A stretch of 64,000 bases of DNA. Origin: Micractinium sp. NFX-FRZ (Eukaryota; Chlorophyta; Trebouxiophyceae; Chlorellales; Chlorellaceae). Under the pieces are notes generated by a model, which saw only the letters and a list, made by a program, of their open reading frames with translations, was not told the DNA's origin and did no database searches. The translations under genes and the position numbers were made by a program. Below are positions 34,901 to 45,405 of this stretch, piece by piece (the stretch's first letter is position 1; every line of letters begins with the position of its first letter). The stretch spans positions 1 to 64,000 of the forward strand of contig JAPTJF010000267.1 in assembly GCA_029339195.1 (NCBI GenBank), given 5' to 3'.

Positions 34901-35856
34901 TCACGCTGCGCAATGCTGTGCCCGTGCTGCCCGGCTGCTGCTGCTGCTGCTGGTGCTGCTGCTGCTGCTGCTACGCTGTGCTGTGCTGTGCCTTGCCTGC
35001 GCCAGGTAGCGCCCAGCGTCCTTGTCGTGTGAAGAGTTCAGCTGCTGGGCGCAGTCAGACAGCGTGCGAATGCGCATGATCTGCGGGGGAGGAGGGCGGG
35101 GTTGGGGCGGGGAGGTGAGCAGGGGAATGAGCTGCGTGGAGCATGCAGCGACCGGGCGGAGCGCGGATGTGCGCGCGGCCTGCAGGCGGGCTGGGGAGGT
35201 GTTATGATGGGCTGGAAACAGTTGGAGACGGCTTGGCAACGAGCGTGCATTGAGCACACAACGGCTCGGCAGTGAGCAACAGTTGGGTGCCAGTTGGGCA
35301 GGCGCGCCGACACACACTCCAATTGTGGGGGGCGGCGCAGGGCAGAGTATCTGAAGGGGCAGGAGACAGGCAGGCTGCCAGCCAAGACGCATATGACCCA
35401 GGCCCTCTGGCCGCCCCTCTCCCTGCTGCCGCCCTGCTGGCCCTCCCCTCCCGCTCCCTCCCCTGCTCGCCTTCTCGAAAAGCTCCTCCCCCACTTCGAT
35501 GCGCAGGCAGTCATCCAGCAGGCTGCCCAGCAGGCGGCAGTCGTCTACCAGCGGTTGGAGTGGGTAGTCCTGCAGCAGAATGGGCGGGCAGCGGCGGGGC
35601 AGGTGGGCGCCCCGCTCCCCAAGATGGCGGCGGCGGCAGCTACCAGCACCAGCCCGCTTAAAGGCGCCGCCTGGCTGCGCAGGGGCGGCCCTGTATCCCA
35701 AAATATTGCCGGACCAGCGCCCGGAGGTATGGGGCTTCGGCGCAGCGGCGCCCGGTGGGGAGGGCAGGAGGACGGGAGCCCTTGTGCGCCATGCACGGCC
35801 CAGGGTGGCCACCGCACCTCTGCATAGTGCAACAGATCGCCTTGATGCTCAGCCAT
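22946..35856 (-). CDS. PPC2: Bacterial-type phosphoenolpyruvate carboxylase
   Basis: Adds bicarbonate to phosphoenolpyruvate to give oxaloacetate (anaplerotic carbon supply). Thirty-five exons join in frame to 1115 aa: 35856-35818, 35569-35471, 35080-34997, 34606-34530, 34097-33964, 33798-33636, 33409-33348, 33187-33113, 32880-32771, 32175-32068, 31812-31737, 31501-31384, 31240-31197, 30976-30719, 30174-30107, 29760-29674, 29419-29344, 29206-29117, 28729-28618, 28223-28080, 27798-27687, 27540-27416, 27057-26981, 26770-26706, 26426-26372, 26200-26115, 25885-25793, 25544-25475, 25293-25188, 24879-24816, 24652-24557, 24280-24173, 23769-23663, 23405-23354, 23053-22946. Active-site motifs: TAHPTQ (~155), GGDRDGNPN (~275), FHGRGG and VGRGGGP (~815-826). 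The C-terminus is RNTG, there is no N-terminal phosphoserine motif, and a low-complexity insert of about 190 aa lies at ~318-510. These mark the bacterial-type class, known to bind plant-type PEPC in class-2 complexes. Introns 2 and 3 are GC-AG. Confidence 0.96.
23161..23205 (-). repeat. Exon-35 start copy in PEP carboxylase intron 34
   Basis: The last exon begins [10 protein letters not shown]. Intron 34 holds a copy about 140 bp before it that reads [10 protein letters not shown]; the plus strands share GCAGCCGGCGCA flanked by similar bases, including the acceptor side. Confidence 0.85.
23952..24106 (-). repeat. Two exon-32 edge copies in PEP carboxylase intron 32
   Basis: CTCACCGCCGGGTCCTGCAC (exon end plus donor on the plus strand, from 24169) recurs exactly at about 24057 and again at about 23952. 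Both copies retain the GTGAG donor and the [13 protein letters not shown] coding end, so they are intact-looking alternative donors. Confidence 0.92.
24321..24425. repeat. GGGATGGGATGGACT minisatellite in PEP carboxylase intron 31
   Basis: A purine-rich run built from GGGATG and GGACTGGGATG units. It has many G-triplets and could form quadruplex structure on the non-template side (inference). Confidence 0.85.
24455..24555. repeat. GCACA-rich tract in PEP carboxylase intron 31
   Basis: CAGCACA / GCACAGCATGG words like those in CDC16 intron 2, placed directly after the donor of exon 31. Confidence 0.7.
27080..27110 (+). repeat. Interstitial telomere-like repeat in PEP carboxylase intron 22
   Basis: Two TTTTAGGG units, then TTTAGGG, then TTAGGG and a partial TT, uninterrupted. 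TTTTAGGG is the Chlamydomonas-type telomere unit, TTTAGGG the Chlorella/plant type and TTAGGG the animal type. It lies just upstream (in the gene's sense) of exon 23. Confidence 0.93.
30177..30385. repeat. GGGAGGAG purine tract in PEP carboxylase intron 14
   Basis: About 200 bp of almost pure purine with GAGGGCTCAGGAGGG sub-repeats. The transcript carries the pyrimidine strand, upstream of the exon 15 acceptor. Confidence 0.85.
30465..30625. repeat. 44-bp minisatellite in PEP carboxylase intron 14
   Basis: About four tandem units of roughly 44 bp (core GCATGCAGGCGAGTGGGCTG, then GGCAAGCTGCGCACC). The inner units are nearly identical, so the array is young. Confidence 0.9.
32540..32681 (-). 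repeat. Two exon-9 edge copies in PEP carboxylase intron 9
   Basis: The exon encoding [13 protein letters not shown] ends at 32771. CTGCCCACCTT.GCGGTGACG (exon end plus donor on the plus strand) recurs at about 32655-32681, and a weaker copy CTGCCCATCTTTGCCAGTGA at about 32540-32573. The nearer copy still reads SNVTAK followed by GTGGGC. Confidence 0.9.
33412..33456. repeat. (GGCG/GGCA)n tract in PEP carboxylase intron 6
   Basis: GCAGGCGGGCGGGCGG-type tetranucleotide repeat just before the acceptor of exon 7. Confidence 0.8.
34308..34450 (-). repeat. Two exon-4 edge copies in PEP carboxylase intron 4
   Basis: CACTTGAGGTAGTGCCCGT (end of exon 4, AYGHYL, plus donor) recurs exactly at about 34422-34441. 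A weaker GATGTAGTGCTCATA copy lies at about 34313. The units, about 105-110 bp apart, also share CTCACAGCTCCCAGCC. Confidence 0.9.
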
Positions 35857-36372
35857 AGTCGATCCCTCCTTGTGCTGCTCCCTGGCTCTCGCCAAAAGCC
35901 CTTGCTGGCGGCTGGGCCCCGGAACGCCGCAGGCTAAGGCGCTCTGATGTTTGTGAGAGCACGGGAGGGTGGGAATGGGCCTTCTCTGGCGTCAGCTGGC
36001 GTCATGCATGATAAGTGGCACCCAGCAGGCCAGCAGGGCTGGAAGAAACTGGGAGCCCGCTCGCGCGCTTCTCTGTCGCTCCAGCCTTGCGATCTGTCCG
36101 ATCACACCTCTACTTCATTGGGGTTCGTGGGCATATGCTATTGGGAATGTCGGTCCCGGTCCGCCCTCTCGCCGGCACCAGCCTGCGGCGTGCAGACCCG
36201 CTGTGCTGTAAAGTGGGACCTCTAACGCACGTACATCGGCAAAGCTGCAGTGTTGCAGAGCTCCGACAGCAGCAGGAACAACAGTGGCAGCAGCAGCGGC
36301 ACTGGCGGCGGCGGCAGCGGCGGCAGCAGCGGGGCCACCTGCGCCTGGCAGCTTTGTCAGGCGGTGGTGCGG
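35857..36372. promoter_or_regulatory. Divergent PEP carboxylase / orphan gene promoter region
   Basis: About 500 bp between two start codons that point away from each other. No gene is recognised; it must contain both promoters. A Gly/Ser-coding stretch at 36250-36372 is in frame with the orphan gene and may belong to its first exon. Confidence 0.45.
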
Positions 36373-36402
36373 ATGAAGGTGAGGCTGTATGGATGTGACA
36401 AA

Positions 36403-38125
36403 ATGGCGTCAAACTGGAACAGTACGCCTGGACAGATGGCATGTGAGGCAAGCAGCTTGCCAGCAGAGGTGGGGGCCGCTGACTGCAGGGCGGTGCGCCA
36501 TGCGGTGCAGCAGCCCTCCATTGACAACAGGGCCGGATGCGCTGGCTAGTTCACCCGCCTCTTACGTATGCACCCGCATACTCCCCCGCCCCACCCTCCC
36601 AACCAGGCTCCTCTCTGGCTGCCGACTTCCAGAGCTTCCTGAACCGAGAGGGGGTGCCAGAGGTGCTGCGGGACCGGCGGCCCACCCACCTGATGTCACC
36701 CCTGGCCTGCATCTCAGCCCAGCTGGGCGCCCTGCAGGTGATCACACGCTGTGCGCATGCATGGTCGGCCGGCTGCCGAGTGGTGGTGGCGCAATGGGGG
36801 CCCCTGCAAGTAACCAAGAAACGCCGTGGGGCGTGCATGGCTGGCTGGCTGTTGAATGGCGGCACGATTGGGTGTTTTGGAGGTCTGCCGGGCGCCTGGC
36901 GCGTGTGGGTAATTTTGCCGTGGCTGTCTGTCTATCGGGTGCCTGTCGTGGCTGCCTACCTCTCGGAATGTTTGCGCAGCAGGAGCAGGAGCGGCCAGTA
37001 AGAGGAGAACTGATTTCAGCTCGACACTGGCGAGCAGGGCAGCAGGCACATCCTGCTGCTGGCAAGCACCCTCCCTGTCCCCACTCCCCGCCCTGCCCTG
37101 CCGTGCTCTGCCCCGCCCCCGCCGCCCGCTGCCGCAGCGCAACGACTGGCCCGAAAAGGACGCCGGCGTGCAGACCGCATTTGCGTTTACCAAGTGCGAA
37201 GGGGCGGAGGAGCTGCTGAGCGCACAGGTGCGTGAGGGCCGACGCTGTGCCCGCTGTCGGTGAGATCAGAATCACCTTCGGTTCACGTTTCAGTTCACGC
37301 TGGGAAGGCAATGGGGGTGATGGGGGTGTGGCTATGGCTGGTGAGAGCGCCAGATGGCACCGCTGCTGCCCCGTGGTGGGGATCGCTCTGCTCTCCACAC
37401 TGCTGCTGCCACAGGCACGAGAGCACAGGCCCTGCTGTGGCCGGCTTTCACTCCACCCCGCTCCCCAGCAGTGCCGGCCCTGAACCCCCGGATGATTGCC
37501 CCCTGCCCCACTGCCTCCCAGCAGGCGGTTCCGCAGCGTGTGCGCTCCTGGGGCGCACGGGAAGAGTTTGTGGGCCTGCCCGACTTCAGCAATCAGCTGC
37601 ACTCCCACCCCTATGCTGCGCTCCTCAACTTTGACACATGGCAGGTGAGGCCGCGACAGCTGGCAGGTGCCAACCAGCCGCCGCCGGCTGCGGGCTATTG
37701 CTGCTGCGTGCACGTGCGTGCGTTGAGGACGGTTTGGAGCTCCTGGCATCCAGCCGGCGCCTTGGTTTGGGCGGGCGCTGGGCGGGCAGGAGAGAGCAGC
37801 TGTAGACAGCAGTGCTGACTGTGCGCGTTGGTCGGGGTCGGGTGCCTGCCGGCCTCCCTCAGCAGCTGCCTGCCCATGCCCCCTGCCCACCCCATGCCCT
37901 TACCACGCCCACCCGCCTGCATGCACCCGCCCACTGCAGCCTGCATCGCAGCTCAACTTCCCCTCCAGCCGGCACCAGAACAAGGCGGTGTGCGCTGTGG
38001 CCGTGACCACAGCGGCGCAGCAACGCCAGTTGTACACCTTCTGCCTAGAGCGGGTGCTGCTGGGGCCCTACAAAAACTGCTGGGTCACGGTGGGCGTGCG
38101 GGTGGGAGACTATGCCAACTGCTGA
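36403..38125 (+). CDS. Unrecognised algal protein, five exons
   Basis: I do not recognise this family. Five exons join in frame: 36403-36442, 36607-36737, 37138-37227, 37522-37644, 37940-38125, giving 189 aa from ATG 36403 (ATG 36373 would add ten residues). The acceptor before exon 4 offers CAGCAG, so one Gln is optional. The product has no membrane helix and contains SLAADFQSFLNREGVPEVL, RNDWPEKDAG, FVGLPDFSNQLHSHPYAALL and a C-terminal domain ending VGDYANC. Stop TGA 38123-38125 is followed by TGTAA at 38255 and 38291, supporting a real transcript end. The spacing of hydrophobic and charged residues looks like a folded soluble protein. The first exon is the least certain part. Confidence 0.6.
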
Positions 38126-38254
38126 GGCTTCTGACGCAGGGGGGCAGCTGGAAGCCAACTGGCGGCTGGTCCTACCAGTGCGACAGTGCTGGCTGCCGCC
38201 CCAACCGCAGGCTGCGGCTCTGCCGGCCTGCGGGCATTGCCTCCAGTTTTGAGC

Positions 38255-38295
38255 TGTAAGATATATGCATGTACCGAACTCTGAGCATCTTGTAA
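38255..38295 (+). terminator. Two candidate TGTAA polyadenylation signals
   Basis: TGTAA at 38255-38259 and 38291-38295, 130-170 bp after the stop of the orphan gene. Confidence 0.5.
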
Positions 38296-38484
38296 ACCTT
38301 TCTGTGCGGCGGCGTGCAAGTGTGGTGGTCTGAAACTCCAGCTGACGGCGTGACCCCGCCACAGCACACAGCATGCCGCGCAACCACTCCTCATCCAAAC
38401 CAGAAGGTTGCGAAATGTGTCTTATGATTCAAGCATTGCCAAGTTGAAGCAGGGAGCAGCCGTTCGCGCCAATAAAAGCCCAAC

Positions 38485-40634
38485 ATGTCGGCAGCTCCTT
38501 GCTCGGCTCACCAACCTCGCTTGCAGCGGCAGTTTCAAGCGGTCCATTCGACAGCGGCTGCAGCGTTGCCGCCCCAACGCGCGCCAGTGCAGTACTGCCA
38601 GCGGCAGCTCGCCGCCACGACTGCTGCTGGGCGGCGGCGGCGCAGCACCCCGGCCGCGGCTGCAGCTGTGAGCCAGTCGGAGAGCCCTCTGCGGAGCCTG
38701 GCGGAGCTGTTTGGTGGCACCGGGGGCGACCCTGGCCACTGGAACTACAGCCCAGAGTGAGGCATCCTTGGGGAGGGGGGGCGGAGAGGAGTGTGCTGCC
38801 CCGCCGTCACGGCAGCTGTTCACTGCCTTTGGGCGGCCCGGCTGGGCAGCAACCCTTGCCTCCCTTCTTGGTGCCCCAACCCAAGTCACTGTTTTTTCCT
38901 CTGCACTCCTCCCCCCAACTGCAGGTGGTGGGGCAACCAGGGCGGTGGCTGGGGCCGAGATGCCGGCACCGTTGTGTTTTCTGCCGACAGCCAGCATGGC
39001 AATGGGAGCGTCTCTGTGACTGCCCACCCCGCCAGCAGCAGCGGGGAGCAGCAGGGGGGTGGCGCAGCAGGCAGCGGAGGCGGGGCGGGTGCAGATGGGA
39101 GCTGGGAGGAGTGGCGGGTGCTGCGCTTCAACGGTGTGACGCGGCAGACGGTAGTGCGCGTGCGGTGCACCCCAGAGGGAGGGGCAGATGGGATTGGCGG
39201 CAGCAGCCACGGCGGCAGCAATGGCGCGCAGCAGCAGCAGCAGCAGCATGTGGTGGTGGCAGTGCAGCCAGACTGTCTGGCACAAGAGTACCTGAAAACG
39301 ACGGCAGCGGTGGCGGCTTCCTTGCTGGGCCTGCTGCGCCTGCTGCCCCCGGCGGGTGGTGCCGGCAATGGCGCTGGCGCCGGCGGGCGCCGCCGCCTGC
39401 GTGCCCTCTGCATCGGCGTGGGGGGCGGCAGCCTTCCGCTCTTCCTGGCACACCACTTCCCTTGCATGGGTGCGTGGCCTGCCTGCCAGGATGCCGGCTG
39501 CTGTGTGCTTGCACAGCGCTGGGGGCCCTGGGTGCATTGTGCGGGAGCTGGCTGGGCCTCTGCACAGGGAGACCGACCTAATGGCATGCAAGCCTCGGCA
39601 GCAACCGCAGCACGGACAGCGGGGCCCCAGGCACCCTTCTTGGCCTCCCCCCCGCTCGCTGCCCCACCAGCCCCTCACCCCGCTGCACACGTTCCTCCTG
39701 CTGTGCACGCGCGCTATGCAGATTTGGATGGCGTTGAGCTGGACCCCGCTGTGGTTGCAGCCGCCACCCACGCCATGGGCCTGCCCAGCCGGGATGCCCA
39801 GCCCAACTTGTGGCTGCACACGACTGATGCAGCACTCTTCCTGCAGCAGCAGCAGTGGCAGCGGCAGCAACAGAGTGGTGGCAGCGGCAGCAGCGGCAGC
39901 AGCACGGACGGCAGCGGCCAGGAGCATGCACGGCGGCAGGAGCAGGAATGGAAGGGGGGAGGGGAGGCGGCGCCCCTCTACGACTTTATATGCATGGATG
40001 CATATGACGGAGAGGATGGCGTGCCTGCTGCGCTGTGCACGCCAGGTGTGCTGGGGGGAATGTGCTGGGGGGGCTGCAGAGCAAGTGGGATTGGGGGTGA
40101 AGGCGGCGGTTGCGCCCGCACAACCAAACCCCATGTGCCCACATGCCGTGATTCCACATGCTTTTCCTTGTAAAACTGCATCTGTTGCATATCTACGTTG
40201 GCCACTCACCACTCGCCCTCCGCCCCTCCCTCACCCCACGCCTGCCTGCCCCCCATTCAGAGTTTGCTGCCCTGGTTGGCGCTGCGCTGCACCCGCAGCA
40301 CGGCTGCTTCCTCCTGAACCTGCACTCTATGGAGGGCCCTGGGGCAGCCACAGCGGCGACTTTCAAGGCGGCACTGCTCCAAGCGTGCAGCGCCGGTAAC
40401 GACAGCAGCGGTAACGGCAGCGGCACCGGCAGCACCAGCGCTGGCGCCTGCTTTGCCGTCAGGGCGCAGAAGCAGCGCAACGTGTGCGTGACCATTGCTC
40501 GCGGGCTGGAGCTGCCGGCAGGCGCCGGGGCTGCGGCCGAGCGGCTGCGGGGCGCAGCGGTGGAGGTGGCGGGGGCGGCGGGCTACCGCTTCCCCGCCGG
40601 CAGCCGAGCGTGCGCCAACTACACACCGCTCTGA
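38485..40634 (+). CDS. Spermidine-synthase-fold (SAM-dependent methyltransferase-like) protein, probable plastid
   Basis: Four exons join to 504 aa: 38485-38756, 38925-39469, 39722-40045, 40261-40634. The first ~60 residues are Ala/Arg/Ser/Gln-rich without acidic residues, like a plastid transit peptide. The Rossmann core shows the nucleotide loop CIGVGGGSLPLFLAHHFPC, the acidic strand DGVELDPAVVAAATHAMG and FICMDAYDGEDGVPAAL. These match plant spermidine-synthase-like proteins of the SAM methyltransferase superfamily (from memory). Long Gly/Ser/Gln loops interrupt it (QQQQQQ about 39230-39250; a Ser/Gly run near 39880). The polyamine-synthase catalytic motif is not evident, so the substrate is unknown and a true spermidine synthase activity is doubtful. 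Confidence 0.8.
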
Positions 40635-41363
40635 GATGCGCGCTTCGAATTGCACTCAAGTATGAGTCGCCCTGGGGCTTGCCGTGCCCGGCTGCCGCGT
40701 AGGCCTTGATGCCGCCCCTACCCTGTTATAAATTGATGACCTTACAGGAGCTACGCGCTGACATGTTGATGAATCTTTTTAAGCACGAGGTACGGTTGAT
40801 GGCATAATAAATAAAAATGCCCCTGGTGCACGTGGGGAGGCAATGAGATCGAATGGAACGGAGCAGATGCACAGACGGCAACCCAGAGGTTGCCTGACAG
40901 AGGGCCTGTGCATTGCAGCTGCATGCGCTGGACCAGAGGTGCCTGGTGGATTGGTCCCAGGAGAGGCAGGGGGGTAAGAGGGTTGGGTATAAGAGAGTGA
41001 CAGCAGCCAAGGGGGGTGCTCCAGGAGACACCAGACAGGATGGGAGGGGTGCAAGCCCACGTGGGCTACAAGGAAGTGACAGAGATGCCGGTGGGGGGCT
41101 CCTAAGAGAGGCAGAGGGGTAGGGGGCGCGAGAGGGGTCTATAAGAAGGGAACTTAGCAGCAATGGTTGACTCGTCAGGGTTGTTGCTGTTTTTGTTGGT
41201 TTGTTTGTTGTATGGTTCGTTCCTTAGAAGTCAGGGGGTCAAAAGCACCCCGGTCTTGCATAGAAGTATCAACTGAGGCAAGGGGTGTCGTGACGTTACG
41301 GGCCATGGGTTGCGCAGCGGCATGCCCAGGGGCATGCATGCATGACAGCAGAGGGTGTGAAGC
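40635..41363. other. Intergenic with repeat
   Basis: No gene recognised. It should carry the F-box gene's 3' UTR on the minus strand; TTACA (TGTAA minus) lies at 40742-40746. A degenerate repeat occupies 40959-41130. Confidence 0.4.
40959..41130. repeat. Degenerate G-rich tandem repeat
   Basis: Two and a half units of about 65-80 bp. Shared words are AGAGGCAGGGGGGTAAGAGG / AGAGGCAGAGGGGTAGGGGG, then GTGACAGCAG / GTGACAGAGA, then GGGGGGTGCTCC / GGGGGGCTCC. Confidence 0.7.
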
Positions 41364-44192
41364 CTACACGGCGTGCCTGTCCGCTTCATACACAACCTTG
41401 AGGCGCGGCGCCCTGGCATCCAGCTGGTCCCGCACCGCCGGCAGCGCCTCGGCTGGCAGGCGCAGGTGCACCTCCCGCAGGCACGGCATGCGCAGCAGGC
41501 GGCCCGCCACGTCAGCAGGGGCCACCTGGTCCCCCTCGCCGGCCTCCAACCGGACTCTCAGCAGCTGTAGGCGGGCGGCAGAGCCCAGCGCTGCCGGCAG
41601 GCCGGGCAGCGTGCTGGCCAGCAGGTCGAGCTCCTCCAGCCCTGCAGGGGGGCGAGCGCACCACCAAAGGCACAACATGCTCCGTCAGCCAGTACAATCA
41701 CCCAGGCGGAGCAACACATGCGCTGCTGCCCACCAAAAGTGGGCAGCGGGAGCCCCCGGATGCCCGGCGTGCGCTGCTGGCGGCCAGCAGCTGTGCATGG
41801 GAGCACCCCTCCCCGGGGCAGTACCAGCTGGCCCGCATGCATGGTGTGCACCCCTGGGACCCTGCCTGGCGGCCACAACACGCTCTAAAGCGAGCTTGAC
41901 TGCATGCACGCCTGGGCGGCCGCAGCCTGTGGCGCGGCACCCTTACCGGAGAGATACGGCCCCGGCGGGAGGCCCCCCAAGGCGTAGCCCCCCAGGCACA
42001 GGCTCCTCAGGGCGCCGGCCTCCACCAGTGCTGCCGGCAGGGAGCGGGCATCGTCGTCGCCCTTTGCGCACGAGAATGCCAGCTTGGTCAGCCCCGGGGC
42101 GTGCTCCAGCAGCAGCGGCAGCGCGCTGCCGGGGAACTGCCACACGTGCAGCGCCTGCAGGCCTTGCAGTGCGGCGCAGCCCTGCAGGGCCGAAGGCTGC
42201 ATGAGGCTGGAGAACTCTGGGGTGGGCCCAAGGGGCGTGCCGAGCAGCAGGCGCGTGAGCGTGACGTCGGGTGGCAGCAGGGCTGTCAGCAGCTGCTGCA
42301 GCGTCTCCCCACGCTGCAGCCATGCCGCTGTGAGCTCCAGGTCAGCACACCTGATGCTGACCCCGCTGCCGCAGCTGCCGCCGCTGCCGGCGCTGCTGGC
42401 GCTGCTGGTGATGCTGCTGCTGCTGCTGCGCCCCGCTGAGCGTGCTGTGCTGTGCACCGGCTCCGGCCAGTGCTGGGACAGGCTGTACTGGAACTTGGCG
42501 GAGCTCCGCTGCAGAGCAGGGGGCGGCGGGCTGGGTGGCAGCACGTTTCAAAAGCGCGCCAGCAGTGCACGTGCAACTTTCAAGGGGGCTGAAAACCCTA
42601 GACCCTGATGCATGCAAGCATGGGCAGGGCGGTCCCCCGGAGGCAACTAACTGCACACAATCCTTCCCATGCACGCACACCAGTACCCCCTCCCCTCGCC
42701 TGCAAGGCAGGGAGTGCACGTTAGTCTATGCACGCACCGGCATGGTGCCATGGTGCCACCGCTTCACCGCCAGGCTGCTGGTGAGCGTCCTGAGGGCGGG
42801 GGAGTGCGCTCCGGTGAGGCCCGGCGGCAGCGCGCCACACCACCGCTCCCGCTCGTCGTGCAGCGTCAGGTGGGCCAGGCCCGGCAGCTGCGCCAGGTCG
42901 CCCGCCTCGGGCTGCTGCTTGCCGCCCAACTGGAGCCAGGTCAGGCGCGTGAGGCAGGTGAGGGTGACCGGCAGGTCGTGCGGCACGGCAAACAGGTAGC
43001 GCTGCCCGCGCACGTCGGCCGATTCGCCGTACAGGCTGAGCAGCGCCAGGCTGGCGCGCAGCTGGCACAGCACGGGGGCCGTGTTGTGGGGCAGCGGCGC
43101 GCCGTACGAGTGAAGCGCCAGAGAGGTCAGAGCGGTGAAGCGGGTCAGCCCAGCCACGGTCTCCGGGCGGCTCGTCAGGCTTTCAAGCACTAGGTGCTTG
43201 AGCATGCTGGGGTGCAGCTGGCGCAGGAGGTGCTCGGGCTTCCAGGGGCCGGTGGCCCCCGCCAGCCGCAGCAGCCCCCTCACGTCTGACAGCTCAAACG
43301 CCTCGACGCGCCCCGCCACGCGCGCCAGCAGGCGCTGCTGGGCGGCAAACCAGGCCTGGAGAGAGCAGGGGGAGTGGCAGGCAGTTGAGAGAAAGTGACA
43401 GAGTTGGGCGGCCGGCCCCCTCCGGCTGGCTGGCTGGCTACAAAAGGTGCATGGAAAGGGGTAAGGAAGACTATGAGGGCGCTGAAGCCATGCAGCAGCC
43501 CTCCAAAGCGCTCGACGGTAGGCGTTGACAGCCCAGCAGCCACCTGGCTCTGCTCTGGGTTCAGGTAGCCGCCCTGGTAGGACAGCGTGAGGGTGCGCCA
43601 CAGGCGGGGGTCGGAGAAGAGCAGGCGCTGGAAGCGGGAGCACACCGCGGCCAGGCAGGGGCTGCGGGGAAGGTGCGGGGTGCAGCAGGCCGGGGGGGTG
43701 GGGGTGGGGGTCAGGAGGCAGGGGTGTGGGGGGGGGTGCGCGGTTGAAGTGCACACCACGGCCAGGGCTGCAGCAAGGCGTGTGCGCATGTCAATTCTAG
43801 TCTGTGGGCGCTTGAATCGGGGCGGGGGCGGATGTGGGGTGTGCTCGGGAAGGCAGGCGCTACTGTGAGGAGCAAGCGGGCCTTGTGTGTGCAGTGACCA
43901 CCTGTCTCAAACTCCTGTACAGGCTGCCTCGCTGCCCCCAGCTGCCCGCTCACCCTGTCTCCTCCACAGGTCCTGCCAGCACAAAGATATCACACCACAG
44001 CGCGTCAGGCAGGTCGTCCCAGCAGCAGGCGGCGTGGGCCGTGCCGGCGGGCTTGCTGGCGGAGCCGGTGCCACCGGCTGCTGCACCGTGGGCCGGCCTG
44101 GCGGGCGACGGTGGGGCAGCAGCATGCGCCGAGCAGGGTGGAGTGTGCTCCTTCTGCAGCAGGGCAGAGGAGAGGAGGCGGGGAGACCCCAT
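41364..44192 (-). CDS. F-box / leucine-rich repeat protein 1
   Basis: Likely a substrate receptor of an SCF ubiquitin ligase. Five exons give 594 aa: 44192-43954, 43661-43544, 43355-42768, 42508-41947, 41641-41364. An F-box-like segment spans the first intron: WDDLPDALWCDIF then CLAAVCSRFQRLLFSDPRLWR. It is followed by irregular LRRs (LKHLVLESL, LTSLALHSY, LTWLQLGGK, LAHLTLHDE, LTKLAFS, LRSLCLGGYALGGLPPGPYL, LEELDLLAS). A Ser/Gly low-complexity linker sits near the start of exon 4. The GPYLSGLE motif also occurs in the F-box gene at 56372-52793, which hints at common descent. The GTGGCT donor after exon 2 is weak, and the start could lie further upstream. Confidence 0.75.
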
Positions 44193-45405
44193 CAGTCAAG
44201 CCCTAGCAGCCAGCTGCCCCGGCCGCTGGCCCCTGCCGGTGGTGCCGCCCAGGTGCTGCAAGCGGCCTGCCTCTCCGGAATGGCATATTCACGGGCGCTG
44301 GCAGGACCCGCTGATACTACGGACGCAGATGGCCGTGCCTGGTCGGGCAGCGAGGCGCAGGCCCCCATATTTCTTTTGTCTCGTCTCGATCGCAGCGGGG
44401 AGCCTTTCAAACAGCAGCCCAGCAAGCAGCAGTTGCGCCCGTTTACAGTGGTCGTCTAGACAGCGGCAGGCGTGTGGAGGGGGACAGGGGGCGCCACGGC
44501 GGCCAGCTGGGCAAGCGGTGGCGCGCCCCTCGTGGGACTACTGGGGGTAGACAAAGAAATTTGCCAGATAGCAGTTGCAACCGATGTAAAGCAAGTCACA
44601 TGCACGATTGCATGACCGTGGGCGAGCGGCAGTGCAAGGGCCTGCAGGCGGCGGCGTGCTTGCGCCTAGCAAAATGGTACTGGTGGGAGACGGAGCAGGA
44701 AGAGGCCCAGTAGTGCCTGACTTAGCTCTGCGCTATGGAGACCTCGTCAAGCAGCTACATCAATTGAAGATCGGTTCGTGGACGCTTCCAGAAGCCGCGC
44801 GCCTGCATGCAGGAGCTGGCCGCTGTCGGACCCCACGTCCCGGCGCCGGCGCCGGGTGGCGCGCGCCAAATCACAGGAACCCTGGGCTCCAGTGACAGCG
44901 GTGCTGTCCTTGAATCATTGAGCCCCACCTTCGTGTGTGCCAAGGTGAGGATGTTCCCGATGCTGCCGTGCGGGTCTCTCTTGGAGCTATGTTGGCTGCA
45001 CCCCTGCCGCTGACTGCCACCTAGCTGGGCTGCCAAGTGGGCTCGGACATGTGGTGCCCAGAGCTGTACTGCCATGTTGAGCAAGCGCACGACACACGGT
45101 GATTCGAAACAGGCGCGGAGCTTGTTTGACACGACACCAATCAAGCCCTGTGACCGTGCAGCATGGTTCAACGCAGGTTCAACGCTGTTGCCTGCTCTAC
45201 TGCCTGCCCTGCTGGCAGCCGGCCAGCCCACTGCCTGGGTGCCTGCCAGACAGCCTGACACCCAGCTCCCAACTCTAAACACGGTCGCCCAGCCGGGAAG
45301 GATCCGGTCATTGCTTACAGTCCAGAAGGTGCGTCTTTACAGGACAGCTACGCCGGCTGGCCAGAGTGCCCGGCCACCTTCTGCATTGACCGCGAGGCGG
45401 GGCTA
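44193..45405. other. Intergenic or unresolved short gene
   Basis: Between two minus-strand genes. It holds the first gene's promoter and the membrane-protein gene's 3' UTR (TTACA at 45314-45318 and 45336-45340). On the plus strand an open stretch at about 44807-44944 ends in a good donor and could join one at 45354 (…FVCAK then DSYAGWPECPATF), but nothing in it is recognised and it would overlap the opposite gene. I did not call it. Confidence 0.35.
45314..45340 (-). terminator. Candidate TGTAA polyadenylation signals of the membrane protein gene
   Basis: Two TTACA words on the plus strand (TGTAA on the minus strand), 66-92 bp beyond the stop codon at 45406. Confidence 0.5.

Noticed and set aside
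38422..40212. 596-codon minus-strand open frame
   Set aside because: Antisense shadow of the spermidine-synthase-like gene; the plus strand has transit peptide, Rossmann motifs and in-phase splice sites.
38485..40634. True spermidine synthase
   Set aside because: The fold and SAM-type loop fit, but the polyamine-synthase catalytic motif is not visible and large inserts are present; called only as the superfamily.
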